From Solirubrobacterales bacterium (lineage in GTDB: Bacteria; Actinomycetota; Thermoleophilia; Solirubrobacterales; 70-9): 64,000 nucleotides of DNA. The translations under genes and the position numbers were made by a program. The stretch covers positions 1 through 64,000 of the forward strand of contig JAGQUV010000003.1 of assembly GCA_020438295.1 (NCBI GenBank), written 5' to 3'. This document shows, piece by piece, positions 54,085 to 63,624 of this stretch. The notes beneath the pieces are model-generated. The model worked only from the letters and a program-made list of their open reading frames with translations, was not told the origin of the DNA and made no database searches. Each line of letters starts with the position of its first letter. Positions within the stretch are counted from its first letter, which is position 1.

Positions 54085-54618
54085 ATGAACCCGGAACAAG
54101 ACGCCGCACAAGGATCCATCGCACCGGCTACCGCGGCCGGGACCGGCCTGTACGCACTGATCGAGAAGTTCTACGAAGGGTTTGCCGCGGGCGATGCCGA
54201 CGCGATGGAGTCCTGCTACCACCCGGAAGTGCACTTCTCCGACCCGGTCTTCCCGGACCTGAACGGGCCGGAGGTGATGAAGATGTGGAGGACCCTGCTC
54301 GGGCGATCCGACGACCTCGCGATCACCCTGGGGGCACACGAGGCGATCCCGGGTCGTGGGCCGGACTCCGCTGCCACCGGCAAAGCCCACTGGTCCGCCG
54401 TCTACACCTTCTCTTCGACCGGCCGGTCGGTCACCAACGAGGTCGACGCCGGTTTTCGTTTCGGCGACGGCCTGATCGTCGAACACGTCGACGACTTCAA
54501 TTTCTGGCGCTGGTCGCGGCAGGCGCTCGGCCTGCCCGGTCTGCTGCTGGGCTGGACCCCGATACTCAGGCACAAGGTCCAGCGGCAGTCGGCGCTGCTG
54601 CTCGAGTCGGCCGGCTGA
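54085..54618 (+). CDS. NTF2/SnoaL-like protein
   Basis: 177 residues. The NTF2-like cone fold is suggested by 'LIEKFYEGFAAGDADAMESCYHPEVHFSDPVFPDLNG' and 'VYTFSSTGRSVTNEVDAGFRFGDGLIVEHVDDFNFW'. Family members bind small molecules or stabilise complexes. The C-terminal 'WSRQALGLPGLLLGWTP' extends beyond a minimal domain. Its ATG 54085 lies 44 nt after the second CNNM gene. Confidence 0.88.
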   Translation: MNPEQDAAQGSIAPATAAGTGLYALIEKFYEGFAAGDADAMESCYHPEVHFSDPVFPDLNGPEVMKMWRTLLGRSDDLAITLGAHEAIPGRGPDSAATGKAHWSAVYTFSSTGRSVTNEVDAGFRFGDGLIVEHVDDFNFWRWSRQALGLPGLLLGWTPILRHKVQRQSALLLESAG

Positions 54619-54647
54619 CCGGCAGCGGACCGGGCGGCGAGGGCAGG

Positions 54648-55172
54648 GTGGCGGGGCGCGGAGAAGCGGTCACCGAACGGCTGCGTTGCGTGCGGCCTGG
54701 TGCCGCCGACGCCGGCGACTATCAGCGCCTGTTCGGCCATCCGGAGGTCGGGCGGTGGTTGCGCCCCCCGCGGCTGGAGCCGATGACCGTCGCGGCGATT
54801 GAGCTGAGGCTCGCCCGTGACCGGGCCGATTGGGATGGGCACGGGTTCGGACCATGGGTGCTCCGCGATCGCCAGACCGGCGCTTTCGTGGGCCGGGCCG
54901 GCCTGGCCTGGATCACGATCGGGGGTGAGTCGGTGGTCGAGCTGCCGTGGGCGGTCCTGCCCGGGTCGCAGGGTCGCGGCTATGCGACCGAGGCGGCGCT
55001 CGCCGCGGTCGAGACCGCCCGCGAACTGGGGCTCGACCGGGTCATCTCGTTGACCCTGCCGGAAAACCGCGCCTCGCTCCGGGTCATGGAGAAGGCCGGG
55101 CTGTCACGGGTCGGACCGGTCGACCACGCCGGGCTGCCGCACGTGCTCTACGAGTTGGAACTGTCCCCGTGA
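54648..55172 (+). CDS. GNAT-family N-acetyltransferase (RimJ-like)
   Basis: 174 residues. The acetyl-CoA loop is 'VLPGSQGRGYATEAA' and 'NRASLRVMEKAGLSRVG' is the typical GNAT strand-helix ending. 'RCVRPGAADAGDYQRLFGHPEVGRWL' is like the RimJ/RimL amino-terminal acetylase group. Starts GTG 54648. The substrate is unknown. Confidence 0.87.
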   Translation: MAGRGEAVTERLRCVRPGAADAGDYQRLFGHPEVGRWLRPPRLEPMTVAAIELRLARDRADWDGHGFGPWVLRDRQTGAFVGRAGLAWITIGGESVVELPWAVLPGSQGRGYATEAALAAVETARELGLDRVISLTLPENRASLRVMEKAGLSRVGPVDHAGLPHVLYELELSP

Positions 55173-55274
55173 ACGCACGCGGCAGCAGCCCGCGAAGAGG
55201 GCTGGAAGTCCCGCGATCGCCCGGTCGGCGCTCGGTGGGCGGGCTCCACCGGACACCGGCCCGGGCCGGTGAAC

Positions 55275-56063
55275 CTATCCCGGGAGTTCGCGTTCGCCGA
55301 ACACGGCGGTGCCGACCCGCACGATCGTGGCGCCTTCCTCGATCGCGACCTCGAGGTCGCCGCTCATGCCCATCGACAGCTCGTCCATCTCGACCCCTTC
55401 GAGATTGAGCTGGCGGACCCGGTCGCGCAGCTCCCGCAGGTCGCGCAGGCTGGGACGGGCCAGGTCGGGGTCGTCGGTATACAGCCCGATCGTCATCAGC
55501 CCCTTGATCCGGATCCGGTCCAGCCGGCTGACTTCGGTGGCGAAGGCTTCGAGGTCGGCCGGCTCGAGCCCGAACTTCGACTGCTCGCGGGAAGTGTTCA
55601 CCTGGAGCAGTACGTCGAGGCTTTCGTCCTCGCGGTCGAGCCGCTTCTGCAGCTTTCGGGCCAGCGAGGTCCGGTCGAGCGACTGCAGGCAGGAGATGTA
55701 CGGGACCAGGGCGTTGATCTTGTTCGACTGCAGGTGGCCGATGAAGTGGCGTTCGTACTCGAGGTCGGCCAGGGCCTCGTACTTGGGCCGGACCTCCTGA
55801 ACCCGATTCTCGGCGACCAGGGTCGCGCCGGCTTCGATCGCGACCCGGATCCTTTCCGGCTCGACCGTCTTGGTCGCCAGCAGCAGCCGTACATCCCCGG
55901 GGTCGCGGCCGGCGGCTTCGCAGGCGACACGGATCCGACCCCGGACCGCTTCCAGGTTGGTCCTGATCCGGTCGGCCACGGCCGAGTCGTCGTTCCCGCC
56001 GCGGCGACCGGGCCCGGTCTGACGATCCGGCTCGGCCGACCCCGCTGGTCCGGCCGGGCTCAT
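55275..56063 (-). CDS. YggS/PLPBP-type pyridoxal-phosphate homeostasis protein
   Basis: 262 residues. PLP-Lys is in 'LLLATKTVEPERI'. 'VAENRVQEVRPKYEAL', 'RHFIGHLQSNKINAL', 'QVNTSREQSKFGLEP' and 'LSMGMSGDLEVAIEEGATIVRVG' are the family marks. Members control PLP and amino-acid pools. The N-terminal 25 residues are a low-complexity extension. The ATG overlaps the GH15 stop (ATGA), so it is third in a leftward operon. Confidence 0.93.
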   Translation of the reverse strand: MSPAGPAGSAEPDRQTGPGRRGGNDDSAVADRIRTNLEAVRGRIRVACEAAGRDPGDVRLLLATKTVEPERIRVAIEAGATLVAENRVQEVRPKYEALADLEYERHFIGHLQSNKINALVPYISCLQSLDRTSLARKLQKRLDREDESLDVLLQVNTSREQSKFGLEPADLEAFATEVSRLDRIRIKGLMTIGLYTDDPDLARPSLRDLRELRDRVRQLNLEGVEMDELSMGMSGDLEVAIEEGATIVRVGTAVFGERELPG

Positions 56064-57967
56064 TCGGTCGAGCCCTGCAGCTCCGGTGACTCCCGCATCT
56101 CGGTGAACACGGCGGTCGGCGCTCCGGCGCGGGCGGTGCGCCGCTCGTCGGCGATCACGTGGGAGACGGCGTTGATCAGGGCGAGGTGGGTGAATGCCTG
56201 GGGGAAGTTGCCGAGATGGCGTCCCGACTCGGCTTCCAGTTCCTCGGCGAACAGGTCGAGCTCGCCGGCCAGGCCGAGCAGTCGCTCGCAAAGCTTCCGG
56301 GCGGCGTCCGATTCGCCGATCTCCGAGAGTGCGGCGACCATCCAGAACGAGCAGATCAGGAAGGTCCCCTCCTTGCCGTGCAGGCCGTCGTCGGTCTCGT
56401 GGGTGACGTACCGGAGGATCATCCCGCCGTCGTCGAGCTGGTCCCGCACGGCGAGCACGGTCGCTCTGATGCGCTCGTCGTCCGGCGGCAGGAACCGGAC
56501 CAGCGGCATCAGCAGGACCGAGGCGTCGAGTGCGTCGGTCTCGTAGTGCTGGCGGAAGATGCCGTCGCGGCAACCCTTCTCGATGATCTCGGCTTTGATC
56601 TCGGAAGCGGTCCGCTCCCATCTCTCGGCCAGGTCCTCGTTGCCGACCTCCTCCGCCATCCGGGCCCCGCGGTCGACCGCGACCCAGATCATCAGCTTCG
56701 ACGAGACGTAGTGCTTGGGATCGCCGCGGGCCTCCCAGATCCCCTGATCGGGGTGCGGCCAGGCGGCTATCGCGTCTTCGACCAGGCCACGCACCAGGGC
56801 GCGCAGCTCTGCCGATGGCTCCGCGGGCTTCAGGGCCAGCCGGTTGACGTAGATCGAGTCGAGCAGCGCGCCCCAGACGTCGTTCTGCTTCTGGTCGTAG
56901 GCGCCGTTTCCGGTCCGGACCGGCTTCGCGCCTTCGTAGCCTGACAGCCGGTCCAGCGTGTGCTCGGTCAGATCGTGCTCGCCACCGATCCCGTACATGA
57001 TCTGCAGGTCGCCGTCGGTCTCCATCGCCCGCTCGCGGACGAACTTCATGAACGCTTTCGCCTCCTCGTCGAAGCCCAGCGAATGCAGCGACCAGAGGGC
57101 GAAGGTCGAGTCCCGGATCCAGCTGAAGCGGTAGTCCCAATTGCGCTCGCCACCGGGAGTTTCCGGCAGGGACGTTGTCGCCGCGGCGAGCAGCGCTCCG
57201 CTCGGGGCGTACGTTAGGCCTTTGAGTACCAGGGCCGAGCGCTGCAGGTGGATCCGCCAGGGGTGGTCGGGGAAGCGGCCGTGGAGCAGCCATTCGCGCC
57301 AGATCTTCTGGGTTGCGTCGACCCGCTCGGCGGCCTCGGGCGCGCTGCGCGGGCGCGAGGCGATGCCCTCGCCCCAGTTCAGTGAGCAGAACGCGGTCTG
57401 GCCCTTCTTGAGCTTGAGCGATCCGGTGATCGTGCCCTGTCCGAGCTCGAGGTTGAGACCGGTGTTCAGCGCCAGTTCGATCCCTCCGTTCTCGGCCCGG
57501 GCCTCGCCCAGATCTCCGCCCTCCCAGACCGCCGACCCGCTTCCGTATTCGAACCGTGGTGTGCAGCTCAGCTCGAGGTCGACTTCCCCCTCGATGCAAT
57601 AGGCCACGCGGACCAGCGACCGGTCGGTCTCGTGCTCGATCGGGGCCGTTCCCGGCCCGCCCTGCTCGCGCCAGGCGACCAGGGTCAACGCATCACGGAT
57701 GACCACCCAGCCCGTATCGGTGAACCAGGTCGTCTCCAGGACCAGGGTCCCGGGCCGGTATCGCCGGCTGAGCGGGGCGGCGACCCCGCGCGGCGCGAAA
57801 CGGAAGCTCCCGGCCGAGCGGTCGAGGATCGCGCCGAAGACGCTGGGCGAGTCGAACCTGGGTACGCAGAGCCACTCGATCGCACCGTCGGGGGCGACCA
57901 GGGCCGAGGTGTGGCAGTCCGACAGGAAGCCCAGGCTTCCTATCGGTGGGAAGGGCGAGGTGGTCAG
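56060..57967 (-). CDS. GH15 glucoamylase/trehalase-like protein (CTG start)
   Basis: 635 residues. The N-terminal GH15 domain is complete only if translation starts upstream of the first usual codon (GTG 57706), because in-frame DNA from 57967 codes for 'SDCHTSALVAPDGAIEWL' and 'PRFDSPSVFGAILDR', conserved at the family's start. The CTG at 57967 overlaps the ferritin-like stop as CTGA, exactly like the ATGA/GTGA junctions here. The (alpha/alpha)6 barrel has 'RNWDYRFSWIRDSTFALW', 'GIWEARGDPKHYVSSKLMIW' and 'TGRHLGN'-like 'SGRHLGNFPQAFTH'. It likely hydrolyses trehalose or alpha-glucans in the cytosol. Confidence 0.85.
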   Translation of the reverse strand: MTTSPFPPIGSLGFLSDCHTSALVAPDGAIEWLCVPRFDSPSVFGAILDRSAGSFRFAPRGVAAPLSRRYRPGTLVLETTWFTDTGWVVIRDALTLVAWREQGGPGTAPIEHETDRSLVRVAYCIEGEVDLELSCTPRFEYGSGSAVWEGGDLGEARAENGGIELALNTGLNLELGQGTITGSLKLKKGQTAFCSLNWGEGIASRPRSAPEAAERVDATQKIWREWLLHGRFPDHPWRIHLQRSALVLKGLTYAPSGALLAAATTSLPETPGGERNWDYRFSWIRDSTFALWSLHSLGFDEEAKAFMKFVRERAMETDGDLQIMYGIGGEHDLTEHTLDRLSGYEGAKPVRTGNGAYDQKQNDVWGALLDSIYVNRLALKPAEPSAELRALVRGLVEDAIAAWPHPDQGIWEARGDPKHYVSSKLMIWVAVDRGARMAEEVGNEDLAERWERTASEIKAEIIEKGCRDGIFRQHYETDALDASVLLMPLVRFLPPDDERIRATVLAVRDQLDDGGMILRYVTHETDDGLHGKEGTFLICSFWMVAALSEIGESDAARKLCERLLGLAGELDLFAEELEAESGRHLGNFPQAFTHLALINAVSHVIADERRTARAGAPTAVFTEMRESPELQGSTE

Positions 57968-58464
57968 GCGATGCCTTCCGCCTCGAATTCCCGGAGAAAG
58001 CCCTCGAACAGCCGGCGGTGGCCCTGCTCGTCGTGCAGGATGGCGATCACCATGTCCTGGGTCACCGGGTCGACACCATCGGTCACCTCGATGATCTTCG
58101 TGTAGTACTCGATCGCCCCGGTCTCGGCCTCGATCACGCCGTTGATCACGTGGGTGATGTCGGTCTGGTGTTCGGGTGGCTGCAGGTAGCTCTGCTCCGG
58201 TTTGAACTCCATCGAGCCGGGCACCACTCCGTATAGCTCCTTGATCCGCGCTGCGAACTGCTGGGCATGTCCCAACTCTTCCTGGATGTCCTGCTCCAGC
58301 GACTCGATGATCTCCTGGGCCCGGATGCCATCGGGGTTGACCGAGTTGGTGATGTAACTCATCACGGTCTCGATCTCCATCCAGTAGGCCCGCGTGAGCA
58401 TTTTGACGATCTCCTCGCGCTTCTCGGGGTTCTCCTTCGCCAGAATGCCTTCGCTCGGGGTCAT
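57964..58464 (-). CDS. Ferritin-like di-iron protein
   Basis: 166 residues. The four-helix bundle carries ligands in 'WMEIETVMSY', 'EELGHAQQF', 'EAETGAIEYY' and 'DEQGHRRLF' (two ExxH pairs), as in bacterioferritin-like or Dps-like proteins. ATG 58464 follows AAAGGAG. Likely stores iron or removes peroxide. It heads the operon with GH15 and YggS. Confidence 0.88.
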   Translation of the reverse strand: MTPSEGILAKENPEKREEIVKMLTRAYWMEIETVMSYITNSVNPDGIRAQEIIESLEQDIQEELGHAQQFAARIKELYGVVPGSMEFKPEQSYLQPPEHQTDITHVINGVIEAETGAIEYYTKIIEVTDGVDPVTQDMVIAILHDEQGHRRLFEGFLREFEAEGIA

Positions 58465-58571
58465 CTCGCTCCTTTCGGTTGCTGGACAGGGGCGCAGGCC
58501 CCCGGGGACTGGACTGAACCTAGCACCCGGGCTGATCCGTTTTCAAAGGCCGACCCGTGGCGCTACCCTGA

Positions 58572-59495
58572 ATGGCCGTGGCCGATCTGTTCACACCCCC
58601 TCTTGCCGGGCTAAGCCCGGCTGCGGTGGCACTGCTCGAGCTGACGCCGATTACCGCGATTGTGATCGCCTACTGGCACCGGGCGATGACCCTTTCCTGG
58701 GACGACCGTCCGATTCCGGCATGGAGGCAGGCCTGTTTCGGCAGCGGGATCTTCCTGATCCTGGCGGTCCTGTTCAGCCCCTGGGGCTATCTCGCCGAGG
58801 AACTCGTGATCGCCCATATGGTCGAGCACCTGATCCTGGCCGACATCGCCGCCCTGCTGCTGGTCCTGGGCCTGACCAAGTCGGTTGTCCAGCCGATCCT
58901 GGCGATCCCGTTCTTCAACCGCCTCCAGTTCCTGGCCAGCCCGCTGGTTGCCTTTCCGCTCTGGGCGATCAACCTGTTCTTCTGGCACATCCCGGTGTTC
59001 TACGAAGCCGCTTACGGTGGCGCGTTTATACATGCGGTCGAGCACAGCAGCTTCATCCTGTTCGGAGCGCTGATGTGGATGCCGGTGTTCGGGCCGCTCC
59101 CGGTGCCGTCTTGGTTTGGGCCCGGCGCCAAGATCATCTACACGGTGGGGGTTCGTTTCACCGCCGCGATCCTGGGCAACATCCTGATGTGGACCCAGTT
59201 CCCGATCTATGGCAACTACGCCGAGGGCCAGGTCAAGTGGGGGCTCAGCGCGGTCGCCGACCAGAGCGTCGCCGGGGTGATCATGATGGTCGAGGGGACA
59301 TTCCTGATCATGGGCGTGCTGGCCTGGACCTACTTCGAATCGGCCGGCCGCAGCATGAGAAAGCAGGAGTTGCTCGACCTAGCTTTTTCCGAGGGAGCCG
59401 ACGTGGATGAAAAGCGGGTCGATCGGGCGGTACGGTCCGGCCACGACGACCTGCTGGAGAAGCGGATCCTGGCCGGGGACTTCGGCGGCCGGTGA
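58572..59495 (+). CDS. Cytochrome c oxidase assembly protein, CtaG (caa3) family
   Basis: 307 residues with about seven helices. 'IAHMVEHLILADIAALLLVLG' and 'FIHAVEHSSFILFGALMWMPVFG' carry the conserved His residues of the CtaG_caa3 domain, and 'FTAAILGNILMWTQFPIY' the last. It helps insert copper into oxidase. No oxidase gene is in the window. The stop overlaps a 39-residue gene (GTGA). Confidence 0.9.
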   Translation: MAVADLFTPPLAGLSPAAVALLELTPITAIVIAYWHRAMTLSWDDRPIPAWRQACFGSGIFLILAVLFSPWGYLAEELVIAHMVEHLILADIAALLLVLGLTKSVVQPILAIPFFNRLQFLASPLVAFPLWAINLFFWHIPVFYEAAYGGAFIHAVEHSSFILFGALMWMPVFGPLPVPSWFGPGAKIIYTVGVRFTAAILGNILMWTQFPIYGNYAEGQVKWGLSAVADQSVAGVIMMVEGTFLIMGVLAWTYFESAGRSMRKQELLDLAFSEGADVDEKRVDRAVRSGHDDLLEKRILAGDFGGR

Positions 59496-59611
59496 AACGG
59501 GCACCGCTGCGGGCCTGGCTGGTGACCGGGCCGGTCGGTCGCCTGGTCGGCTTCACGCTCGACCTCGCCCGGGAGCTGCGCGCGATGTGGGGCCGCCGGC
59601 GCCGGCGGTAG
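59492..59611 (+). CDS. 39-residue basic protein after CtaG
   Basis: GTG 59492 to TAG 59609-59611 encodes a short protein starting MKRAPLRAWLVTGPVGRLVG. It ends in a tail rich in Arg (GRRRRR). It has one amphipathic or membrane-touching helix and overlaps ctaG by GTGA, the mark of true coupled genes here. I recall short proteins with 'AWLVTGPVGHL' behind CtaG-type genes in actinobacteria, which I cannot verify. Confidence 0.7.
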   Translation: MKRAPLRAWLVTGPVGRLVGFTLDLARELRAMWGRRRRR

Positions 59612-59705
59612 CCCGGTCCGGCTAACTCGCTCGCCCCGGCGCGAGCGGCCGCGAACCGGCACGGGGCGCTGACCGCAAGAGCGAAATCGCTAGGGTCAGG
59701 CGACC

Positions 59706-61052
59706 TTGAAGACGACCGTCACAGAACTCGAACAGTCCAGGGCCCGAGTCGAGGCCGAAGTCGATCCGGAAGAGGTCGGCGTGCAGGTCCAGCGCGCCGC
59801 ACGAAGCCTGGCCCGGGAAATGCGCCTGCCCGGCTTCCGCAAGGGGAAGGCGCCACCTTCGCTGGTGATCCAGCGGCTCGGGTTCGAGTCGGTATTCGAA
59901 CAGGCGCTGCGCGATGCCCTGCCGGAGTGGTACCAGCGTGCGGTCTACGATTCCGGGGTCGTCCCGATCGGGGACCCCGAGGTCGAGGTGACCGGCGCCC
60001 CGTCGGGGGACGGAGATCCGGTCGAGTTCAAGTTCGAGGTCGGTGTGAGGCCGAAGGCAGAACTCGGTCAGTACCTGGGGCTCGAGGTCGAGAAGCCGGA
60101 CACCGAAGTGCCCGAAGACGTGATCGACGCCGAAGTAGACCGGCTCCGGGAAGGAATGGCCAGCCTCGACCCGGTTGATCGCGCGGCCGCCGAGGGCGAC
60201 CACGTGCTGGTCGATTTCGTCGGCAGCCTCGACGGGGTCGAGTTCGAGGGGGGTACCGCGACCGACCACATGATCGAGATCGGGTCCGGACAGCTGATCG
60301 ACGACTTCGAGCAGCAGATCGTGGGCGCCGGGGCCGGTGACGAGGTCGAGGTCAAGGTGACCTTCCCCGACGACTACGGGGCGGCCGAGCTGGCGGGGCA
60401 GGATGCGGAATTCGCTGTGACCGTGAAGGAAGTCCGCGAGAAGAACCTGCCGGACGCCGACGACGACTTCGCGGTCGAGGCGTCCGAGTTCGACTCGCTG
60501 GACGAGCTGCGCGCCGACATATCTTCGAAGCTGTCCGAGAACATGGCCGAAAAGTCGGAGCAGGACTTCCGGGTTGCCGCGGTCGACGCAGCGGTCGAGA
60601 ACGCGACCGTAGAGCTGCCGGACGCGATCATCCAGGCTCGTGGCGAGGAACGGTGGGACAGGGTCGAGCGCCAGATGGCCGGTCAGGGCATGAACCCGGA
60701 GACTTACCTCCAGATGCAGGGCAAGACCAAGGGCGAGGTGATCGAGGAGTCGCTACCCGACGCCGCCCAGGAGATCCGCCGTGAGGCGGTGCTGGTGGCG
60801 GTTGCCGATGCCGAGTCGATCGAGGTGTCGGACGATGAGCTCGAAAGCGAGCTCGAGCACATGGCGAGCCACGAACGGACAACCGCCGCGAAGCTCCTGG
60901 AACGGCTGAAGCGAGACGGCCGCCACGAGATGGTCGCCGCCGACATCCGGGTCCGGAAGGCGATCGACCGGATAGCCGAGAGCGCCGAGCCGGTGGCGAT
61001 GGGCGCCGAGGAGACCAGGGAAAAGCTCTGGACCCCGGGTGATCCCCGCTAG
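59706..61052 (+). CDS. tig: Trigger factor
   Basis: 448 residues. The ribosome-binding signature is '[12 protein letters not shown]'. The FKBP-type PPIase domain spans about 160-245 ('[20 protein letters not shown]', '[27 protein letters not shown]'). The C-terminal chaperone arms follow. Starts with TTG 59706; no better start fits the conserved N-terminus. It binds nascent chains at the exit tunnel. Next is clpP, as in many bacteria. Confidence 0.96.
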   Translation: MKTTVTELEQSRARVEAEVDPEEVGVQVQRAARSLAREMRLPGFRKGKAPPSLVIQRLGFESVFEQALRDALPEWYQRAVYDSGVVPIGDPEVEVTGAPSGDGDPVEFKFEVGVRPKAELGQYLGLEVEKPDTEVPEDVIDAEVDRLREGMASLDPVDRAAAEGDHVLVDFVGSLDGVEFEGGTATDHMIEIGSGQLIDDFEQQIVGAGAGDEVEVKVTFPDDYGAAELAGQDAEFAVTVKEVREKNLPDADDDFAVEASEFDSLDELRADISSKLSENMAEKSEQDFRVAAVDAAVENATVELPDAIIQARGEERWDRVERQMAGQGMNPETYLQMQGKTKGEVIEESLPDAAQEIRREAVLVAVADAESIEVSDDELESELEHMASHERTTAAKLLERLKRDGRHEMVAADIRVRKAIDRIAESAEPVAMGAEETREKLWTPGDPR

Positions 61053-61090
61053 CCGCCCGCCCGCCGAACCGCATCTATAGACTCGCCGCC

Positions 61091-61675
61091 ATGAGCCCAC
61101 TTGTTCCCATGGTCGTCGAACAGACCTCGCGCGGCGAGCGTTCGTTCGACATCTACTCCCGCCTTCTCAACGAGCGCATCATCTTCCTCGGCACCGGCGT
61201 CAACGAGGACATCGCCAACCTGATCGTCGCTCAGCTCCTCCACCTCGAGTCCGATGACCCCGAGAAGGACATCAGCCTCTACATCAACTCGCCCGGCGGC
61301 TCGGTCTATGCCGGCCTGGCGATCTACGACACGATGCAGTTCATAAAGCCCGACGTGCAGACGATCTGCGTCGGCATCGCGATGAGCATGGGCGCCCTGC
61401 TGCTGGCCGGTGGCGCCGAGGGTAAGCGCATGGCGCTGCCCAACTCGAAGATCCTGATCCACCAGGTCTCATCGGGCTTCCAGGGTCAGGCGACCGACAT
61501 TGAGATCCACGCGAACGAGATCATCGACACCCGCAGCCGGCTCGACAAGATCCTCGCCAAGCACACCAAGCAGGACCTCGAGAAGATCACGCACGACACC
61601 GAGCGCGACTACTTCATGAGCTCCGACGAGGCCAAGGAGTACGGCATCGTCGACAAGGTCATCGAGCATCACTAG
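61091..61675 (+). CDS. clpP: ATP-dependent Clp protease proteolytic subunit
   Basis: 194 residues. Catalytic Ser in '[14 protein letters not shown]', His in '[15 protein letters not shown]' and Asp in '[10 protein letters not shown]' region. '[12 protein letters not shown]' is typical. It degrades proteins with ClpX or ClpC. clpX usually follows clpP; here an M23 peptidase gene takes the position. No second clpP is in the window. Confidence 0.95.
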   Translation: MSPLVPMVVEQTSRGERSFDIYSRLLNERIIFLGTGVNEDIANLIVAQLLHLESDDPEKDISLYINSPGGSVYAGLAIYDTMQFIKPDVQTICVGIAMSMGALLLAGGAEGKRMALPNSKILIHQVSSGFQGQATDIEIHANEIIDTRSRLDKILAKHTKQDLEKITHDTERDYFMSSDEAKEYGIVDKVIEHH

Positions 61676-61748
61676 GGCGTTCACGAGGGCGTTCGGCGCC
61701 GGTCTCACCGCGGTTGTCGCCGCAGCAACGCTGGCTCCATCCGCAGCA

Positions 61749-62636
61749 GTGGCCGCAGCCGCAGACGGGCACGCAGCCGCATCGGGGCCCGGAGCCGGGC
61801 CCGCCAGTGCCAATCCGGCGCGTGTTGCCCCCTCCGCCTCCGGCGGCGACCCCCGGACCGCAAGCCATCCTTCCTCTGAGCGCGGATCTGCCGCCGGGGC
61901 CGGGAAGGTGCGCCGGCTGGGGTTCCGCCTGAACCGGCGCGCCGTAACGCCGGCCCAGTCGGTTGCCGATTCGATTGATCCGGTGCGCCTGATCTACCGT
62001 TTTCGGGCCAGGACTGCGACCGGGATCGCGATCCGGGTGATCCGGGCCGGCAGCGGCAAGACGGTTCGCCGCTTCGTTTCGGCGTCCAGACGGCCCGGCA
62101 GATGGCATCGGCAGGTCTGGAACGGGCTGACCGGGCGCGGCCGGCCGGTCGCGGCCGGGAGGTACAGAGTCGCGGTGGGGCCACGTGGTGGACCGCTGCG
62201 GACCCTCGGTTACCTGACGCTACATGGCTACACCTTCCCGGTGGACGGCCCGCACGGGGTGCGTGGCGCGGTTGGTTCGTTCGGGGCCGCCCGGCTCGGC
62301 GGGCGCACCCACGAAGGCTTCGACGTGACCGCCGCCTGCGGCAGTCCGCTGGTGGCGGTCCGGTCCGGCCGGATCGTGAAGGTCGCCTACGACGACCGGT
62401 ACCTGGGCAACCATGTCGTGCTCAAAGGCGCGGGGGAGCGTCGGACGTATCTCTACGCACACCTGCTGAGACCCGCCCCCGTCCGGCCCGGCCAGGAGGT
62501 CAGGGCGGGGCGCAGGCTGGGTTCGGTCGGCCAGACCGGCAACGCGGCAGGGACGCCCTGCCACCTCCACATCGAGGTCCGCTCACGCGGTCGCCTGCTC
62601 GATCCCTGGCCGTTCCTGTCGGCTGCCGACTGGTAG
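61749..62636 (+). CDS. M23 (LytM-type) peptidase, 5' end uncertain
   Basis: 295 residues from GTG 61749. The M23 domain has 'GRTHEGFDVTAACGSPLVAV' (zinc His and Asp), 'NHVVLKG', 'TYLYAHLLRPAP' and 'CHLHIEVR'. It should cut cell-wall peptide cross-links. In-frame codons upstream from about 61668 spell 'TRAFGAGLTAVVAAATLAPSAAVA', a textbook signal peptide, but no ATG, GTG or TTG precedes it; only an ATC at 61668, overlapping the clpP end. Either a rare start is used or the database start without signal is wrong. Confidence 0.85.
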   Translation: MAAAADGHAAASGPGAGPASANPARVAPSASGGDPRTASHPSSERGSAAGAGKVRRLGFRLNRRAVTPAQSVADSIDPVRLIYRFRARTATGIAIRVIRAGSGKTVRRFVSASRRPGRWHRQVWNGLTGRGRPVAAGRYRVAVGPRGGPLRTLGYLTLHGYTFPVDGPHGVRGAVGSFGAARLGGRTHEGFDVTAACGSPLVAVRSGRIVKVAYDDRYLGNHVVLKGAGERRTYLYAHLLRPAPVRPGQEVRAGRRLGSVGQTGNAAGTPCHLHIEVRSRGRLLDPWPFLSAADW

Positions 62637-62780
62637 GCGTGACCGGTACCCCGGGTGCGGCCGGGAGATCCCGTCCGGGGGAAGGAATCTGGCATCGTGC
62701 CGCAGAATGTCAGTTCAAAAGGTCGCCGTCGGGCGGCCCGAAACGCCGCCGACATGCGGCCAGACGGAGGAAACACAGCA

Positions 62781-63527
62781 ATGAGTAGTGAAAGCGCGAC
62801 CGCGGGTCATCTCGACATCGGCGGTGTATTCGAATCAACCAAGGAGATCTACGGGGGGGCGTTCGGCACGGTCTGGCTTGCCGCGCTGATCATCTGGATT
62901 CCCACCGCCATAATCGTCGCACTGCTCGGCAACGACGGGATCCTCGAGGCGATCGGTTCGCTGATTCAGGCGTTCGCCGGCGTCTGGCTGGCCGGCACGA
63001 TCGTGAGGATCGTCCAGGACGTCGAAGGTGACGGACGGGTCGACGCATCGATCGGGGAATTGTTCGGCATGGTCTGGCCGCGCCTGATCTCGCTGCTCGT
63101 CCTGACGATTATCGCGGGGATCGCGATCGGTATCGGTTTCCTCCTGCTCATCGTCCCCGGCGTGATCCTTATGCTGATGTGGATCGTCGCGGTTCCCGCC
63201 ATGGTGGTCGAGGACAAGGGGATCTTCGATTCGCTCGGGCGGAGTTTTGAACTGACCCGCCACAACTGGTTGCGCATCCTGGCGATCGGGATCCTCATCC
63301 TCATCGCCTACCTGGTGATCGTGTTCGCGATGCTCCTGCTGGCGACGATCACCCCGGTGCTCGCCATCATCGGCGGCATCATCCTCGCTGTCCTGATCTA
63401 CCCCTACCTCTCGATCATCGTCACCGTGCTCTACTTCCGTCTGGTCGAGCTCAAGGAAGGCGGAGCGGCCCCCGACGTCGGTGACGGCGACGGCGGTCTG
63501 GCCCCGCCGGTGCCTCCGACCAGCTGA
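62781..63527 (+). CDS. Membrane protein, GPDPase-membrane/DUF975-like
   Basis: 248 residues with about six helices. '[19 protein letters not shown]' and '[36 protein letters not shown]' are characteristic of the glycerophosphoryl-diester-phosphodiesterase membrane domain found as stand-alone proteins. ATG 62781 follows GGAGG by 10 nt. Function unknown. The C-terminus is Gly/Asp/Pro-rich. Confidence 0.85.
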   Translation: MSSESATAGHLDIGGVFESTKEIYGGAFGTVWLAALIIWIPTAIIVALLGNDGILEAIGSLIQAFAGVWLAGTIVRIVQDVEGDGRVDASIGELFGMVWPRLISLLVLTIIAGIAIGIGFLLLIVPGVILMLMWIVAVPAMVVEDKGIFDSLGRSFELTRHNWLRILAIGILILIAYLVIVFAMLLLATITPVLAIIGGIILAVLIYPYLSIIVTVLYFRLVELKEGGAAPDVGDGDGGLAPPVPPTS

Positions 63528-63575
63528 CCGGGACAACCTGCCCGCGGGTCGCGTTCCGCGGACCAGCTTGAACCA

Positions 63576-63605
63576 CCGGGCCGCCGCTGAGAAGCGGCGG
63601 CCCGG
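63576..63605 (+). terminator. Strong hairpin after the membrane-protein gene
   Basis: CCGGGCCGCCGCT (63576-63588) pairs perfectly with AGCGGCGGCCCGG (63593-63605) across a GAGA (GNRA) tetraloop. A 13-bp GC stem with no U-run follows, so it is a likely intrinsic terminator in a high-GC genome or an RNA-stabilising element. Confidence 0.75.
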
Positions 63606-63624
63606 CTGCGTTCAGGGCCACGCC

